The notes: a model not told the origin generated them from the sequence alone. A stretch of 64,000 bases of DNA from an uncultured Muribaculaceae bacterium (GCA_944320595.1 CALUIB010000004.1:84730-148729), one strand, 5' to 3'; counted from the first letter of the stretch, positions 52,190 to 63,931 are shown. Numbers and translations: made by a program.

Positions 52190-52195
52190 CACTGC

Positions 52196-52303
52196 TAAAG
52201 TAAAAGGAATTTTTTCATAATAACAACAAACAACAAAAAATATATACTTGAATTTTGGTTATGAGGGGGGTACGTATTTGTGAAAATACGTGCTTCTTTT
52301 TTT
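52196..52303 (+). ncRNA. Candidate small RNA or attenuated leader
   Basis: From the expected transcript start near 52196 the sequence runs about 75 nt of A-rich, ORF-free DNA to a hairpin and T tract ending at 52303. The product would be about 105 nt. It may be independent or the prematurely terminated leader of the DUF4834 gene. Confidence 0.4.
52261..52303 (+). terminator. G-run plus hairpin element, copy B (terminator-like)
   Basis: GGGGGG then ACGTATTT-GTGA-AAATACGT and GCTTCTTTTTTT. The stem and T tract give a rho-independent terminator; the layout repeats that at 45660-45695. Confidence 0.65.
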
Positions 52304-52542
52304 CTGACCAAAATGGTCTGAAAGAAACCCAAAATAACTTGACGTAATTTAAATATTGCAAAATTCAAACAAACTCTAAACCGATTCTAATAATATTTAG
52401 CGAACAAGATTTGCCCCGTTGCAGTTTTTTGCCGAAATTTGTGTTTGATGCCACACACGCACCGCCCAAAATGGAGGAGCGTTGCCAAGTGGCACGATGT
52501 TTGCCACTATTGAGTGTACTAATAGCGCATTTTTTTTGACAG

Positions 52543-52878
52543 ATGGAATTTCTACTTATAATATTGCTACTGCTGTTCCTGCTCCTGTGGCCGGTGATTA
52601 AAGCCGGGTTCAAGGTGTGGAGACAGGTGAGGCAGATGAACCGCACCTTCCAGCAGGCCCGCGAAGCGCAATATGGCGGCACCAGGGCTCGCAGCGGGCA
52701 GGCAGGCGGAGACCGGCAGCGCAGGCACCGCCGCCGCGGCAAGATTTTCGGCCCGGGCGACGGCGAATATGTGGCGTTTGAAGAAATAATAGAGAGGCGC
52801 CAGTCGGTGCAATATGTGGAAGTGGCCGATGCCGAGCCGCGCATAACCGATGCCACGTTTGAAGAAATAAGATTGTGA
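52543..52878 (+). CDS. DUF4834 family membrane-anchored protein
   Basis: 111 residues. A single N-terminal transmembrane helix (MEFLLIILLLLFLLLWPVI) is followed by a strongly basic stretch (about 45-66, RRHRRRGK) and an acidic C-terminal part containing VAFEEIIERR and VEVADAEPRITDATFEEI. This fits the Bacteroidetes family DUF4834, of unknown role. The stop codon overlaps the ATG of the M16 peptidase gene (TGATG), so the two are translationally coupled. Confidence 0.8.
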   Translation: MEFLLIILLLLFLLLWPVIKAGFKVWRQVRQMNRTFQQAREAQYGGTRARSGQAGGDRQRRHRRRGKIFGPGDGEYVAFEEIIERRQSVQYVEVADAEPRITDATFEEIRL

Positions 52879-54107
52879 TGGCCGGCGAAGAAGTTTATTA
52901 CACCCACACGCTGCCCAACGGGCTGAGGGTGGTGTTCATGCCCGTGGCATCGCAGGTGGCATATTGCGGATTGTCGATCGACGCAGGCAGCCGCGACGAG
53001 CAGCCAGGCCAGTTGGGGCTTGCACACTTCGTGGAACACACCATATTCAAGGGAACACGCCACCGCCGCGCATGGCACATACTCAACCGCATGGAGCGCG
53101 TGGGCGGCGAGCTTAACGCCTACACCACCAAGGAGAACACCACCGTATATTCCATCTTCCCGTGTCGGCACCTGAGCCGGGCAACCGAACTTATAGCCGA
53201 CTTGATAGCCTATTCCACTTTTCCTGAGCGTGAAGTGACGCGCGAGCGCGAAGTAGTGCTCGACGAGGCAGCATCCTACCGCGACTCGCCAGCCGAGGCC
53301 GTTTACGACGATTTCGAGGACATGGTATGGGACGGCAGCGAACTTGGCCACAACATACTGGGCGTGGAGGAAGACTTGCGCCGGTTCACCGGCGACGACT
53401 GCCACCGCTACCTGTCGCGGCTTTACGTGCCAGGCAACATGGTATTCTTCGTGCTTGGCGACTTCAAGCCGCAGGCCGTGTTCCGCACAGTAGAGAGGTA
53501 CATGGGATGCCTCAACCACCCCATGCCGCAACGCAGCCGAAAGGCACCCGTGGTGCGCCCCACCTTCAGGGAAGAACGCGACATGGGGCTGCACCAGGCT
53601 CACACCATATACGGTGCCCCGGTGTGCAGCATGCACGACGAGCAGCGTTACGCTTTGCTGCTGCTTAACAACCTGCTTGGCGGCCCCGGGATGAACTCGC
53701 TGCTCAACATAGCCATTCGGGAACGCCGCGGATATGCCTACACGGTGGAATCGTCGGCCACGCTGTTCAGCGACTGTGGGGTGCTACAAGTGTATTTCGG
53801 CAGCGACCTGTGCCATGTGAGGCCGTCGATACGCGTAATAAGCGACACCATCGAGCGGCTTGCCGCAAAACCGCTGTCAGACCGCGCCCTCGACGCTGCC
53901 AAGAACCAGTTCATAGGACAATTGGTGGTTGCCAGCGACAACAACGAAGCCCTGGCCCTGTCGGTAGGGAAAAGTTTCCTGTACCACGGCAAGGTCGAGA
54001 GCAATGCCGCCACAGCCGCCCACATAGCCGCCGTCACCGCCCAGCAACTGATGGACGCAGCCTCGCTTATACTCCCCGACAAAGCCTCGGTACTCACATT
54101 CAAGTGA
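52878..54107 (+). CDS. M16 family zinc peptidase
   Basis: 409 residues from the ATG at 52878, which overlaps the previous stop; a GTG one codon earlier is the alternative. The inverted zinc motif HxxEH is seen in LGLAHFVEHTIFKGT (about residues 45-59), with the third ligand in the downstream glutamate region EREVVLDEAASYRDSP. YVPGNMVFFVLGDF and RRGYAYTVESSATLFSD mark the second half. It is the single-subunit processing-peptidase-like form and has no signal peptide, so it acts in the cytoplasm. Confidence 0.93.
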   Translation: MAGEEVYYTHTLPNGLRVVFMPVASQVAYCGLSIDAGSRDEQPGQLGLAHFVEHTIFKGTRHRRAWHILNRMERVGGELNAYTTKENTTVYSIFPCRHLSRATELIADLIAYSTFPEREVTREREVVLDEAASYRDSPAEAVYDDFEDMVWDGSELGHNILGVEEDLRRFTGDDCHRYLSRLYVPGNMVFFVLGDFKPQAVFRTVERYMGCLNHPMPQRSRKAPVVRPTFREERDMGLHQAHTIYGAPVCSMHDEQRYALLLLNNLLGGPGMNSLLNIAIRERRGYAYTVESSATLFSDCGVLQVYFGSDLCHVRPSIRVISDTIERLAAKPLSDRALDAAKNQFIGQLVVASDNNEALALSVGKSFLYHGKVESNAATAAHIAAVTAQQLMDAASLILPDKASVLTFK

Positions 54108-54179
54108 GCGATGCGATATGCACATCGTATCTATACAAAAACTGCCGAAAAGGACTATGGAAAAAAATGGATAAATTTC

Positions 54180-54210
54180 TTTGTCCTACTGCTTATTTAA
54201 GCTATCTTTG
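54180..54210 (+). promoter_or_regulatory. Promoter of the GH97 gene
   Basis: TTTG (54180-54183), 19 bp, TATCTTTG (54203-54210). The leader before the ATG at 54305 is about 88 nt. Confidence 0.65.
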
Positions 54211-54301
54211 CAAAAATAGTGTCGTGCCCGCCTGCAATGGCCACAGCACCACTTGCCCGAAGCATAAACTGATACAAGATATATACCATCAAACCAATTA
54301 A

Positions 54302-56485
<2,184 letters not shown>

Positions 56486-56507
56486 CAACAAAAGACCATA
56501 ACCCACA

Positions 56508-56550
56508 AAAAAATGTTGTGCCAACTTTTTCATGGCACAACATTTTTTTA
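56508..56550. terminator. Bidirectional terminator between GH97 and DUF4294 genes
   Basis: AAATGTTGTGCCA (56511-56523) pairs perfectly with TGGCACAACATTT (56533-56545), with A-rich and T-rich flanks on the two sides. Confidence 0.9.
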
Positions 56551-56568
56551 TTTTGCTATTCTGGATAT

Positions 56569-57222
56569 TTACAGGGTACCCGTCTCAATGCGCACACAAA
56601 TGCGTTCTATCACGGCATCCTCGCTGTTCCCCTCAGGGTCGTAACCCGAGCGCATATTCACACCGAACATACGTCCGAACGTCTGCCAAAAACCTGCTCT
56701 GAACGAGCCAAGAAACGCCTTGACTATGTTGAACGACGACTGGTGCGTCTCGCGGTTGATAAGTTTCACCAGCATACGGGCTTGCGACCGCGTGAACGTC
56801 TTCATTACCGGCTTGTATTGTTCGAAAATGGCATCCTCAAAGTCTTTCAAATACTGTTGCTTCTCCTTTTCGGTCTCGAATGTTTCAAGGTATTCGTATG
56901 TTTCAAGCAACGTGGAGCATATAAGTTTGGCATACGGCAAGGTCTTCCGCACGTCGCGCACAGTGCGCCAGTAAAATTCTTCCTCTTTCTTGCTCTTGAA
57001 CCGTTCGGCAGGATACACAGTAATGGGATTCATCACTATCATGCACACGGTGTCACCTGTAGCCTCGTCCACGAAGTGGTACTTCCCCTTATAAACACGC
57101 TGCAGACCCGACGGGGCAGGCTCTACCTCGGGCGTATCGTCCTGAGCCGCCACCGGCAGCTGCCCGGCAACGAAAAACATCAACAATGCCACCGATATAT
57201 TACGGCACAATTCTCTCATCAT
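56569..57222 (-). CDS. DUF4294 family exported protein
   Basis: 217 residues from the ATG at 57222 (a TTG five codons earlier is not needed). The signal peptide is MMRELCRNISVALLMFFVAG, cleaved near AAQ. The body has the family signature KGKYHFVDEATGDTVCMIVM, then FYWRTVRDVRKTLPYAKLIC and EQYKPVMKTFTRSQARMLVKLINR. DUF4294 proteins are common in Bacteroidetes and of unknown function. It is convergent with GH97 and downstream of pdxB on the same strand, 131 bp away. Confidence 0.85.
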   Translation of the reverse strand: MMRELCRNISVALLMFFVAGQLPVAAQDDTPEVEPAPSGLQRVYKGKYHFVDEATGDTVCMIVMNPITVYPAERFKSKKEEEFYWRTVRDVRKTLPYAKLICSTLLETYEYLETFETEKEKQQYLKDFEDAIFEQYKPVMKTFTRSQARMLVKLINRETHQSSFNIVKAFLGSFRAGFWQTFGRMFGVNMRSGYDPEGNSEDAVIERICVRIETGTL

Positions 57223-57367
57223 CGGTCTAATATACAATCAGCCGCAAAATTATTACATTCCGGCAAATCTATCTCAACAATGCAAGCAATATTAGAAACT
57301 GTTTTGAATTTTTTGTCTATGCATTGAGAAGGCATATTTTCGAGCCGATAGCTGATAACTATTGCGC

Positions 57368-58381
57368 TCACATCACCTCGTGGCGCAAGTCATAGCCGTT
57401 GCGCTGCTGCTCGAATTGGCCGGGCATGGATTTCAAGTGGGCAGTGTCGGCCAGTGGGTCGTAGCTCTCCACGATTTGCGCAAGCGTCACCCCCTTGGCT
57501 CCACAGGCCGGAGCTGCCGCCACAGGCACTGCTGCATCTATTCCAAAGTGCTTGTTAAGTGCCTCTACTATCATCGCAGTGCCGCGTATTTTCCCCTCTT
57601 GCGAATACCCGGCTATGTGCGGAGTGGCCACAAAGGCACGGTCGAGCAACTGCGCGTCGATGTCTGGCTCATTCTCCCAACAATCGATTGCCACATCGCC
57701 TATCAACCCGGACTGCAAGCCATCGAGCAAGGCGGCTGTGTCGGTGACGGGCCCGCGCGCACTGTTGATGAGCAGGCGGCAGTGACGCAACCCGTCCACA
57801 AACTCCTTGCCGCACAAGTGCCACGTGGCATCGCTGCCAGTGCGGGTAAGCGGCGTGTGGAATGTAATGATGTCGGCCTCGCGAGCTATCTCTCCAAGTT
57901 CCACCCCTGGGAAATCACGCTCGGCACGCTTGCGCGGTGGGTCGTTGAGCAGCACCTTGAAACCTATTTCACCGGCCCAACGTGCTATGATGCTCCCCAC
58001 ATGCCCCACTCCTACTATACCAATGGTGAGTTGCGACAGGTCGCCGATGCCGTCGCGGCGCATTAGCCGCCCCACTGTTGACAGCACATATTGCGCCACA
58101 GCCGGGGCGTTGCACCCCGGGGCGTTATGCACGGCAATGCCATGGCGGCGGCAATAATCAATGTCGATGTGGTCGGTGCCTATGGTGGCACTGCCCACAA
58201 ACTGGCACCGGCTACCGTCGAGCAGGGTGGCATCACACCGTGTGCGAGTGCGCACCACAAGTGCATCGGCATCGGCCACGGCACTGGCCGTTATATCCTG
58301 GTAAGGCAGATATTCAACCGTGGCATACGGTTCGAGCAGGCCCTTTATATAGGGTATATGATTCTCTATTACAAATTTCAT
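57368..58381 (-). CDS. pdxB: Erythronate-4-phosphate dehydrogenase
   Basis: 337 residues from the ATG at 58381. It is a D-isomer 2-hydroxyacid dehydrogenase: NAD-binding GIVGVGHVGSIIARW (about 120-134), catalytic arginine in LLINSARGPVTDT (about 207-219), glutamate in IDCWENEPDID and histidine in FVATPHIAGYSQEGKIRG. The last residues extend into a short C-terminal dimerisation domain as in PdxB. It oxidises 4-phosphoerythronate in pyridoxal phosphate synthesis. It follows a membrane-protein gene by 5 bp. Confidence 0.92.
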   Translation of the reverse strand: MKFVIENHIPYIKGLLEPYATVEYLPYQDITASAVADADALVVRTRTRCDATLLDGSRCQFVGSATIGTDHIDIDYCRRHGIAVHNAPGCNAPAVAQYVLSTVGRLMRRDGIGDLSQLTIGIVGVGHVGSIIARWAGEIGFKVLLNDPPRKRAERDFPGVELGEIAREADIITFHTPLTRTGSDATWHLCGKEFVDGLRHCRLLINSARGPVTDTAALLDGLQSGLIGDVAIDCWENEPDIDAQLLDRAFVATPHIAGYSQEGKIRGTAMIVEALNKHFGIDAAVPVAAAPACGAKGVTLAQIVESYDPLADTAHLKSMPGQFEQQRNGYDLRHEVM

Positions 58382-58386
58382 AGCCA

Positions 58387-59367
58387 TTAATAACATAAAT
58401 TGTATATACACATTCCCACACACAGCACACACAACACCAGCACCGGGATGTACCGCTTGTCGTTTTTGCTAATGGTAAAAGCATGCCCCACCTGCACGGC
58501 AAGGCACACATTAAACGTGGGCATATAAGCCATTACATTGTCACTGTCGATGGCCATCATAATAATGGTAGCCATAGTCAACACAGTGAAAAATCCGTTG
58601 CAAGCCCTCCGCTTGGCATTATAACTAATTATGTGCACCATGTTCGACAGCAGCAGCAACAACGTAGCGAGTGCCGACAAGGCACACGTGGCCGCTAACC
58701 GCCACGAAATCTCCTCCACGTTCCATGCAGCCCGCACGTCGGGCATATCGAAGTCGTCAAACGAGATTATGCCAAAGCCATAGCATATCCAGTAAGGCGT
58801 AAGCAGCCCCAGCAGCATGGCAATAAACCCACGCAGCCCCAGCACACGCATCTGCATCGTCCCCACAATAAGCACCACCGCAAGGTACAGTGCCATAAAC
58901 TGGAACATGGCATAGAAACCAATAAGCGCAAATATCAGGAAGACGCTGCGGGCAGAATAACGCTGATGGTAGGTATTGAAAAGCATATAAGCCGACAGCA
59001 ATACCACCACAAGCATCAGCGTGCCTTCAAAAAAGCACCCGGCCAGGGCTGGCGTTGCAAGCTGCAACATCAAGAATGCCGACAGCATGATGGCAGCATT
59101 GCCTCCCCGAATGAAACCATGCAGGCGGTTAAGATACTTCAGCAGGTATCCGGCTGCCACCACACACGCCACATTGAGCAGCATCTGCGCCACCCCGGCT
59201 GGCATCCACAAATTGCACGACGGGAAGAATGCCCCGCTATCGCTGTTGCCGGCAGGCTCGCCCCCCGATGCCACATAAGCCACCGCTGCTGCCACAAACA
59301 GCACCGCAGCCGCCACATTAAAGGCCCTTCCTTCGAGGAAACGGTTTATTATTACTTCATTATTCAC
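58387..59367 (-). CDS. Polytopic membrane protein of unknown function
   Basis: 326 residues with about eight to nine transmembrane helices. Translation starts at a GTG (59367), as no in-frame ATG precedes the first helix; the upstream GAAGGA is a possible weak ribosome site. There is an N-terminal segment NRFLEGRAFNVAAAVLFVAA and conserved charged loops (YNAKRRACNGFF, SKNDKRYIPVLV). Similar proteins occur in Bacteroidales without a known role. It is 5 bp upstream of pdxB, so both are in one operon. Confidence 0.75.
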   Translation of the reverse strand: MNNEVIINRFLEGRAFNVAAAVLFVAAAVAYVASGGEPAGNSDSGAFFPSCNLWMPAGVAQMLLNVACVVAAGYLLKYLNRLHGFIRGGNAAIMLSAFLMLQLATPALAGCFFEGTLMLVVVLLSAYMLFNTYHQRYSARSVFLIFALIGFYAMFQFMALYLAVVLIVGTMQMRVLGLRGFIAMLLGLLTPYWICYGFGIISFDDFDMPDVRAAWNVEEISWRLAATCALSALATLLLLLSNMVHIISYNAKRRACNGFFTVLTMATIIMMAIDSDNVMAYMPTFNVCLAVQVGHAFTISKNDKRYIPVLVLCVLCVGMCIYNLCY

Positions 59368-59388
59368 TCCTTCACGAATTATTTATGG

Positions 59389-59396
59389 CAAAGTTA
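59389..59396 (-). promoter_or_regulatory. -7 box of the membrane protein-pdxB operon
   Basis: Reads TAACTTTG on the minus strand, 22 bp before the GTG; divergent from 59432-59439. Confidence 0.45.
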
Positions 59397-59431
59397 GTGC
59401 AAAAAACTATGCCAATATGGCAAACTTAGGC

Positions 59432-59439
59432 TAAATTTG
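59432..59439 (+). promoter_or_regulatory. -7 box of the mutarotase gene
   Basis: TAAATTTG. It rules out the in-frame upstream codon at 59437 as the start. Confidence 0.45.
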
Positions 59440-59490
59440 CACAACCATTACATAATACATCTAATAATTTTAAAGGGAAAAAATAGTTTT

Positions 59491-59862
59491 ATGGAAGGAT
59501 ACCCCGTAAAGCAATACGAAGTGCCAGTAAAGCGATATTGCCAGACACTTGATTTGGAAGACGACCCCGAATTGATTGCCGAATACCGCCGCCGCCACGA
59601 TGCCGCCTGGCCCGAAATCCTGCAAGGAATACGCCAAGTGGGAATACTTGAAATGGATATTTATATCCTTGGCACACGAGTGTTCATGATTGTAGAAACG
59701 CCTATGGACTTCGACTGGGACTCGGCAATGGCTCGCCTCGCCACGCTGCCTCGCCAGCAAGAGTGGGAGGACTATATGGCTTTTTTCCAAAAATCAAAGC
59801 CCGGCATGACTTCGACCGAAAAATGGCGACCCATGGAACGAATGTTCTGCCTAAACAAATAA
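59491..59862 (+). CDS. rhaM: L-rhamnose mutarotase family protein
   Basis: 123 residues from the ATG at 59491. The RhaM (DUF718) signature is complete: KRYCQTLDLEDDPELIAEYR, then RRHDAAWPEILQGIRQVGI with the active-site histidine, and VFMIVETPMDFDWD. The C-terminal WRPMERMFCL is also typical. The family interconverts alpha and beta anomers of L-rhamnose, and relatives act on L-fucose. No rhamnose or fucose pathway genes are nearby. Confidence 0.9.
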   Translation: MEGYPVKQYEVPVKRYCQTLDLEDDPELIAEYRRRHDAAWPEILQGIRQVGILEMDIYILGTRVFMIVETPMDFDWDSAMARLATLPRQQEWEDYMAFFQKSKPGMTSTEKWRPMERMFCLNK

Positions 59863-59905
59863 AATGGTTGCAGAGACAATGTTGCACATCGTTTCTACAA
59901 CCATC
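59863..59905. terminator. Hairpin between convergent rhaM and purD genes
   Basis: ATGGTTG-CAGAgAC pairs with GTTTCTA-CAACCAT (one mismatch); the minus strand continues TTTTATTTG, so it best serves purD. Confidence 0.5.
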
Positions 59906-59925
59906 TCACAGGAAACCTGCGTATA

Positions 59926-61209
59926 TTATTTCAAGTCGAAACCTATATCGCGGCGGAATGTCTTCCCCTCGAAATCAATTTTTTCGATGTTGGCATACGA
60001 CTTGCGCAAGGCATCTTCCTTGCTGTCGCCGTAGGAGCTGACAGCAATCACGCGTCCGCCCGATGTGAGCAATTCTCCATCGGCTCCGCGGCGTGTGCCT
60101 GCATGGAACAAGATGCTACCTTCCACAGCCTCGGTTCCGGTAATTACCTTGCCCTTGGCGTAACTTCCGGGATAGCCGGCCGAAACCACCATCACCGTAG
60201 TGGCATAGCGGCTGTCAACCACAAGCTCCCTGTCGGCAAGCGTACCAGTCACCACGCCTTCGAGCAGGTCGAGCAGGTCGCTGCCTATCCGCAGCATCAC
60301 CACTTCGGTCTCCGGGTCGCCCATGCGCACGTTATATTCTATCACGTAGGGGTCGCCTCCCACATTTATCAACCCAAGGAAAATAAATCCACGGTATGTG
60401 ATACCTTCCTGGCGCAAACCGCCGATGGTGGGCTTTATGATGCGTTCTTCCACCTTGCGCATAAATTCGCCGTCGGCAAAGCTCACCGGCGACACGGCAC
60501 CCATTCCGCCGGTATTCGGCCCGGTATCGCCCTCGCCTATCCGCTTGTAATCCTTCGCCACCGGGAGGATTTTGTAACTATCGCCATCGGTAAGCACGAA
60601 AACCGAACACTCAATGCCGCTCAAGAATTGCTCTATCACCACACGGCTCGACGATGCCCCAAACATTCCTCCAAGCATCGCCTGCAACTGCGACTTGGCT
60701 TCATCCAACTCAGGGATTATCAGCACCCCTTTACCAGCAGCCAGACCGTCGGCTTTAAGCACGTATGGTGGCTTTTGGCTTTCAAGGAACTCGAATCCTT
60801 TTTCCACCGTTGCCTCATCTACGCTAAGATGGGCAGCAGTGGGTATGCCGTGGCGATTCATGAACTCCTTGGCAAAATCCTTGCTGCCTTCAAGCTGCGC
60901 CCCGGCACGCGACGGGCCAACCACAGGCACATCACGCAATGCGGCATCGGCTGCGAAATAATCATAAATCCCGGCCACCAAGGGGTCTTCATTGCCCACG
61001 ACGACCATATTCACGGCATTGGCCACAACAAAGTCCTTGATTGCCCCGAAGTCGAGCGGCGACAAGTCAACATTTGTGCCATATTGCATTGTTCCCCCAT
61101 TGCCGGGAGCTATGTACAAGTGTTCCAACTTGGGGCTTTGGGCCAATTTCCATGCCAAGGCCGATTCGCGGCCACCCGAGCCTAACAATAATATGGTGTA
61201 TTTCTTCAT
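59926..61209 (-). CDS. purD: Phosphoribosylamine--glycine ligase
   Basis: 427 residues, the usual GARS length. It joins glycine to phosphoribosylamine in purine synthesis. The N-terminal domain begins [17 protein letters not shown] and the ATP-grasp domain includes [16 protein letters not shown] (about 150-165), the metal site FILGLINV-like [12 protein letters not shown] and [14 protein letters not shown]. The C-terminal domain ends with [10 protein letters not shown]. It is the last gene of a cysE-methyltransferase-purD group, 11 bp after the methyltransferase. Confidence 0.96.
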   Translation of the reverse strand: MKKYTILLLGSGGRESALAWKLAQSPKLEHLYIAPGNGGTMQYGTNVDLSPLDFGAIKDFVVANAVNMVVVGNEDPLVAGIYDYFAADAALRDVPVVGPSRAGAQLEGSKDFAKEFMNRHGIPTAAHLSVDEATVEKGFEFLESQKPPYVLKADGLAAGKGVLIIPELDEAKSQLQAMLGGMFGASSSRVVIEQFLSGIECSVFVLTDGDSYKILPVAKDYKRIGEGDTGPNTGGMGAVSPVSFADGEFMRKVEERIIKPTIGGLRQEGITYRGFIFLGLINVGGDPYVIEYNVRMGDPETEVVMLRIGSDLLDLLEGVVTGTLADRELVVDSRYATTVMVVSAGYPGSYAKGKVITGTEAVEGSILFHAGTRRGADGELLTSGGRVIAVSSYGDSKEDALRKSYANIEKIDFEGKTFRRDIGFDLK

Positions 61210-61220
61210 ATCCCAATTTT

Positions 61221-62876
61221 TTATTCGTTATCGTTTCCTTTATTGTCTTCGGGCAAGTCGTTGCGCCGCCAGCTATTGCGCCGTCCACGTATTATAGGCT
61301 GCTCCATGTCGGCCGAAAGCTGCGGCTGCTTGAACTTGATTACGCGGCTCGTGCGCGCCTCGCTATGCTCGTGCTGCCCGTTGCCTTCGCCAGCCGGCAC
61401 CATGCGCGGTTCCCGCTCGTTGCCGCCATCGGCCTGTCTGTTACGGCGCGATTCCTCTTCGCGGCGGCGTTCATGGTAAGGCTTGCGCAATTTTTCTTCA
61501 AGTGCGTTTTTTGGCTTGCCGTCGGTGTGGAACCGCGGTTTGCGGCTACGTCGTTCCCCTCCGTCGGCGGCAGCGTGCTTGTCGCCACCCTCCTCCTTGC
61601 GCCATTTGTTGAAACGGGGCTTGTCCTCGCCGTCCTTCTTCACCGTCGGTTCAAACTCCCTACGGCGGTAGGCAGGCTTTCTTTCGCCCTTGAATTCCTC
61701 ATTTTTCACGCTGCGCCCTTCCTTGCGGAACTCGGCGTATGTGCCTTCGAATATCACATATTCGCGCAGCTCGCACTCAAGCGCACCGTTATACAGAGGG
61801 AATTTCAACGACGGCTTAAGCCCTATGGCATCCAGCAACTCGGTATTGCAACCTATCACCCACGCCTTGTAACCCTTGAACACATTCTTCAACTTTTCGC
61901 CCAATGTGCGGTAAAGCCCCTCCATGTCTTCCACGGCTATGCGTTCGCCGTAAGGAGGATTGGTCACAAGCACTCCGCCCTCGTGCGCCACTTCCTCTAT
62001 GTTTTGCAACGGCTGAGCCTTAACTTCGACATATTTGCCCACCGATGCACTCTTGATATTGTGCAGGGCTATGTCCACAGCCTTTGGCGAAATGTCCGAA
62101 CCATAAATCTTGTGGGTGAAAGGCCGTTCGCGGCTGTCATCGTTATATATCTCTTCAAATAACTCCTGATCGAAGTCGGGCCAACGTTCAAATGCAAAGC
62201 TCGACCTGAAAATGCCAGGATTGATGTTCGCAGCAATAAGGGCGGCCTCGATAAGGAACGTGCCCGAGCCGCACATGGGATCCACGAAATCGGTCTCGCC
62301 ATGCCACCCTGTGAGCATTATGATGCCGGCGGCAAGCACCTCGTTGATGGGAGCCTCGGTCTGCGCCACACGGTAGCCGCGCTTGTGAAGTGACTCGCCC
62401 GAACTGTCGAGCGACAATATCACCTCGTTGCCCGAAATATGCACATCAAACATGAAATCGGCATTATTTAGCCTTATCGACGGACGCTTGCCATGCTTTT
62501 CGGTAAAATAGTCGGCAATGGCATCCTTCACCCGGTAAGTGACAAACCGGCTGTGGCGGAAATTCTCGCTGAACACAGTCGCGTCGATTGAGAATGTCTG
62601 CGACGGGTTTATGTAGTCATCCCAAGCAAAATCCTTGACGGCATTATACAACTCGTCGGCATCCTGCGCATAAAACTTATATATAGGCTTCAATATCCTC
62701 AGAGCAGTGCGGCAGCCTATATTGGCACGATACAGCACTGCAAGGTCGCCCGTGAAAGCCACCATGCGGTTGCCCGGTTCTACATTCTCGGCTCCTAATT
62801 GTTTCAATTCCTCGGCCAACACGTTTTCAAGCCCTTTAAACGTCTTGGCCACCATTTCAAATTTACTACTTATCAT
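61221..62876 (-). CDS. THUMP-domain RNA N2-guanine methyltransferase (RlmL N-half-like) with long charged tail
   Basis: 551 residues from the ATG at 62876 (a GTG one codon earlier overlaps the same site). A THUMP domain (about 45-155) is followed by a class I methyltransferase domain with [20 protein letters not shown] (about 197-216) and the N2-guanine catalytic motif [11 protein letters not shown] (about 310). This matches the N-terminal half of RlmL/YcbY, which makes m2G2445 in 23S rRNA. Residues about 385-551 form a basic, low-complexity tail rich in R, K and E, absent from E. coli RlmL, perhaps for RNA binding. It overlaps the cysE stop by 11 bp. Confidence 0.88.
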   Translation of the reverse strand: MISSKFEMVAKTFKGLENVLAEELKQLGAENVEPGNRMVAFTGDLAVLYRANIGCRTALRILKPIYKFYAQDADELYNAVKDFAWDDYINPSQTFSIDATVFSENFRHSRFVTYRVKDAIADYFTEKHGKRPSIRLNNADFMFDVHISGNEVILSLDSSGESLHKRGYRVAQTEAPINEVLAAGIIMLTGWHGETDFVDPMCGSGTFLIEAALIAANINPGIFRSSFAFERWPDFDQELFEEIYNDDSRERPFTHKIYGSDISPKAVDIALHNIKSASVGKYVEVKAQPLQNIEEVAHEGGVLVTNPPYGERIAVEDMEGLYRTLGEKLKNVFKGYKAWVIGCNTELLDAIGLKPSLKFPLYNGALECELREYVIFEGTYAEFRKEGRSVKNEEFKGERKPAYRRREFEPTVKKDGEDKPRFNKWRKEEGGDKHAAADGGERRSRKPRFHTDGKPKNALEEKLRKPYHERRREEESRRNRQADGGNEREPRMVPAGEGNGQHEHSEARTSRVIKFKQPQLSADMEQPIIRGRRNSWRRNDLPEDNKGNDNE

Positions 62877-63819
62877 CACTACCCTTTGACGCGTGTGTAA
62901 TCTTATTGTTGTTGTTTGCTTTAGCTTGTGTCAGCCGCTCGCCTGCGGGAACATCGACCGTGACCCATATATTGCCGCCTATCACGGCATTGTCGCCTAT
63001 GGTTATGCGCCCCAGTATCGACGCGTTGGAATATATAATCACATTGTTGCCTATGATGGGATGGCGTGGGATACCCTTTATGGGGTTATTGTCCTCGTCA
63101 AGGTCGAAACTCTTGGCCCCAAGTGTCACGCCTTGATAAAGTTTCACGTTATTGCCTATGATTGCCGTCGCGCCTATCACCACGCCTGTGCCATGGTCGA
63201 TGGCAAAATGATGTCCTATGCTTGCACCCGGATGTATGTCAATGCCGGTCTCGGAATGCGCCATCTCGCTTATCATGCGCGGTATGATGGGTATGCCTTC
63301 GAGCAGCAATTCATGGGCGATGCGGTGGTTGATTATAGCCTTTATGGCAGGGTAACAATATATCACCTCCTCGTGGCTCGTAGCCGCCGGGTCGCCAAGG
63401 TAGATGGCCTCCACATCGGTATGCAGCAACCGCCGCAACTCGGGCAGGCGATGCAGGAAACGCATGGCCACATCACGTGCCGTCTCCATCAATGTTCCGA
63501 AATCCTTCTCCTCGGTATTGCGGTACTTGTCGGCAAACATCAACCCTGCCACAAGCTGGTTTTCGAGCAGGCATTTCAGCCGCTCCACCTGCATCCCCAT
63601 CAAATACTCAAGGTTGAACGCATTCACCTCCTCCTTGCCGAAGAAACCTGGGAACAATACCGACCGGCACAGCATAACTATCTCCTGAATTATATGCTCC
63701 TGCGGCAGCGGCTCAAACCCAAGGCGCAAGTGGCACATACGGCACAAACTGTCCTTGTCGGCCAACTCGCTTACCGTGTGCTTCAAGTCAACCTCTACAT
63801 ATCTATGGGATTGCATCAT
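62866..63819 (-). CDS. cysE: Serine O-acetyltransferase
   Basis: 317 residues from the ATG at 63819; a TTG nine codons upstream lies within the -7 box and is rejected. The N-terminal helical domain (to about 170) precedes a left-handed beta-helix of hexapeptide repeats (GIDIHPGASIGHHFAIDHGT, then GVVIGATAIIGNNVKLYQGV), containing the catalytic Asp-His pair. This is the long, EpsC/SatA-like form. It makes O-acetylserine for cysteine synthesis. It is the first gene of the group with the RNA methyltransferase and purD. Confidence 0.93.
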   Translation of the reverse strand: MMQSHRYVEVDLKHTVSELADKDSLCRMCHLRLGFEPLPQEHIIQEIVMLCRSVLFPGFFGKEEVNAFNLEYLMGMQVERLKCLLENQLVAGLMFADKYRNTEEKDFGTLMETARDVAMRFLHRLPELRRLLHTDVEAIYLGDPAATSHEEVIYCYPAIKAIINHRIAHELLLEGIPIIPRMISEMAHSETGIDIHPGASIGHHFAIDHGTGVVIGATAIIGNNVKLYQGVTLGAKSFDLDEDNNPIKGIPRHPIIGNNVIIYSNASILGRITIGDNAVIGGNIWVTVDVPAGERLTQAKANNNNKITHASKGSDDK

Positions 63820-63843
63820 GTTACAATTGTAATTTTGCTTATG

Positions 63844-63851
63844 CAAAGATA
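63844..63851 (-). promoter_or_regulatory. -7 box of the cysE operon
   Basis: Reads TATCTTTG on the minus strand, 24 bp before the ATG at 63819. Confidence 0.5.
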
Positions 63852-63894
63852 CTACTTTACATCTAAAAGACGAAAAAAAGAGCCAAAATCGCTC

Positions 63895-63930
63895 CCTAAT
63901 ACCTAATTAGCCTAATTGGGCCAATTGGGG
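63895..63930. repeat. Dispersed intergenic repeat, copy 5 (core)
   Basis: CCTAATACCTAATTAGCCTAA continuing as TTGGGCCAATTGGGG carries the CTAATTAG and GCC(C)AATT core seen in the other copies. Confidence 0.45.
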
Positions 63931-63931
63931 T

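Larger units (their letters stand above)
52093..52542. other. 450-bp gene-free region with promoter and hairpins
   Basis: No convincing ORF is seen. It holds a near-perfect promoter (52159-52189), a G-run/hairpin with T tract (52261-52303) and a second inverted repeat, TTTCTGACCA with TGGTCTGAAA (52300-52323). The remainder up to the DUF4834 gene is AT-rich with no clear feature. Confidence 0.6.

Noticed and set aside
59437..59490. Longer mutarotase start giving an 18-residue extension
   Set aside because: The upstream start lies within the -7 box TAAATTTG, and the extension has no similarity to the family.
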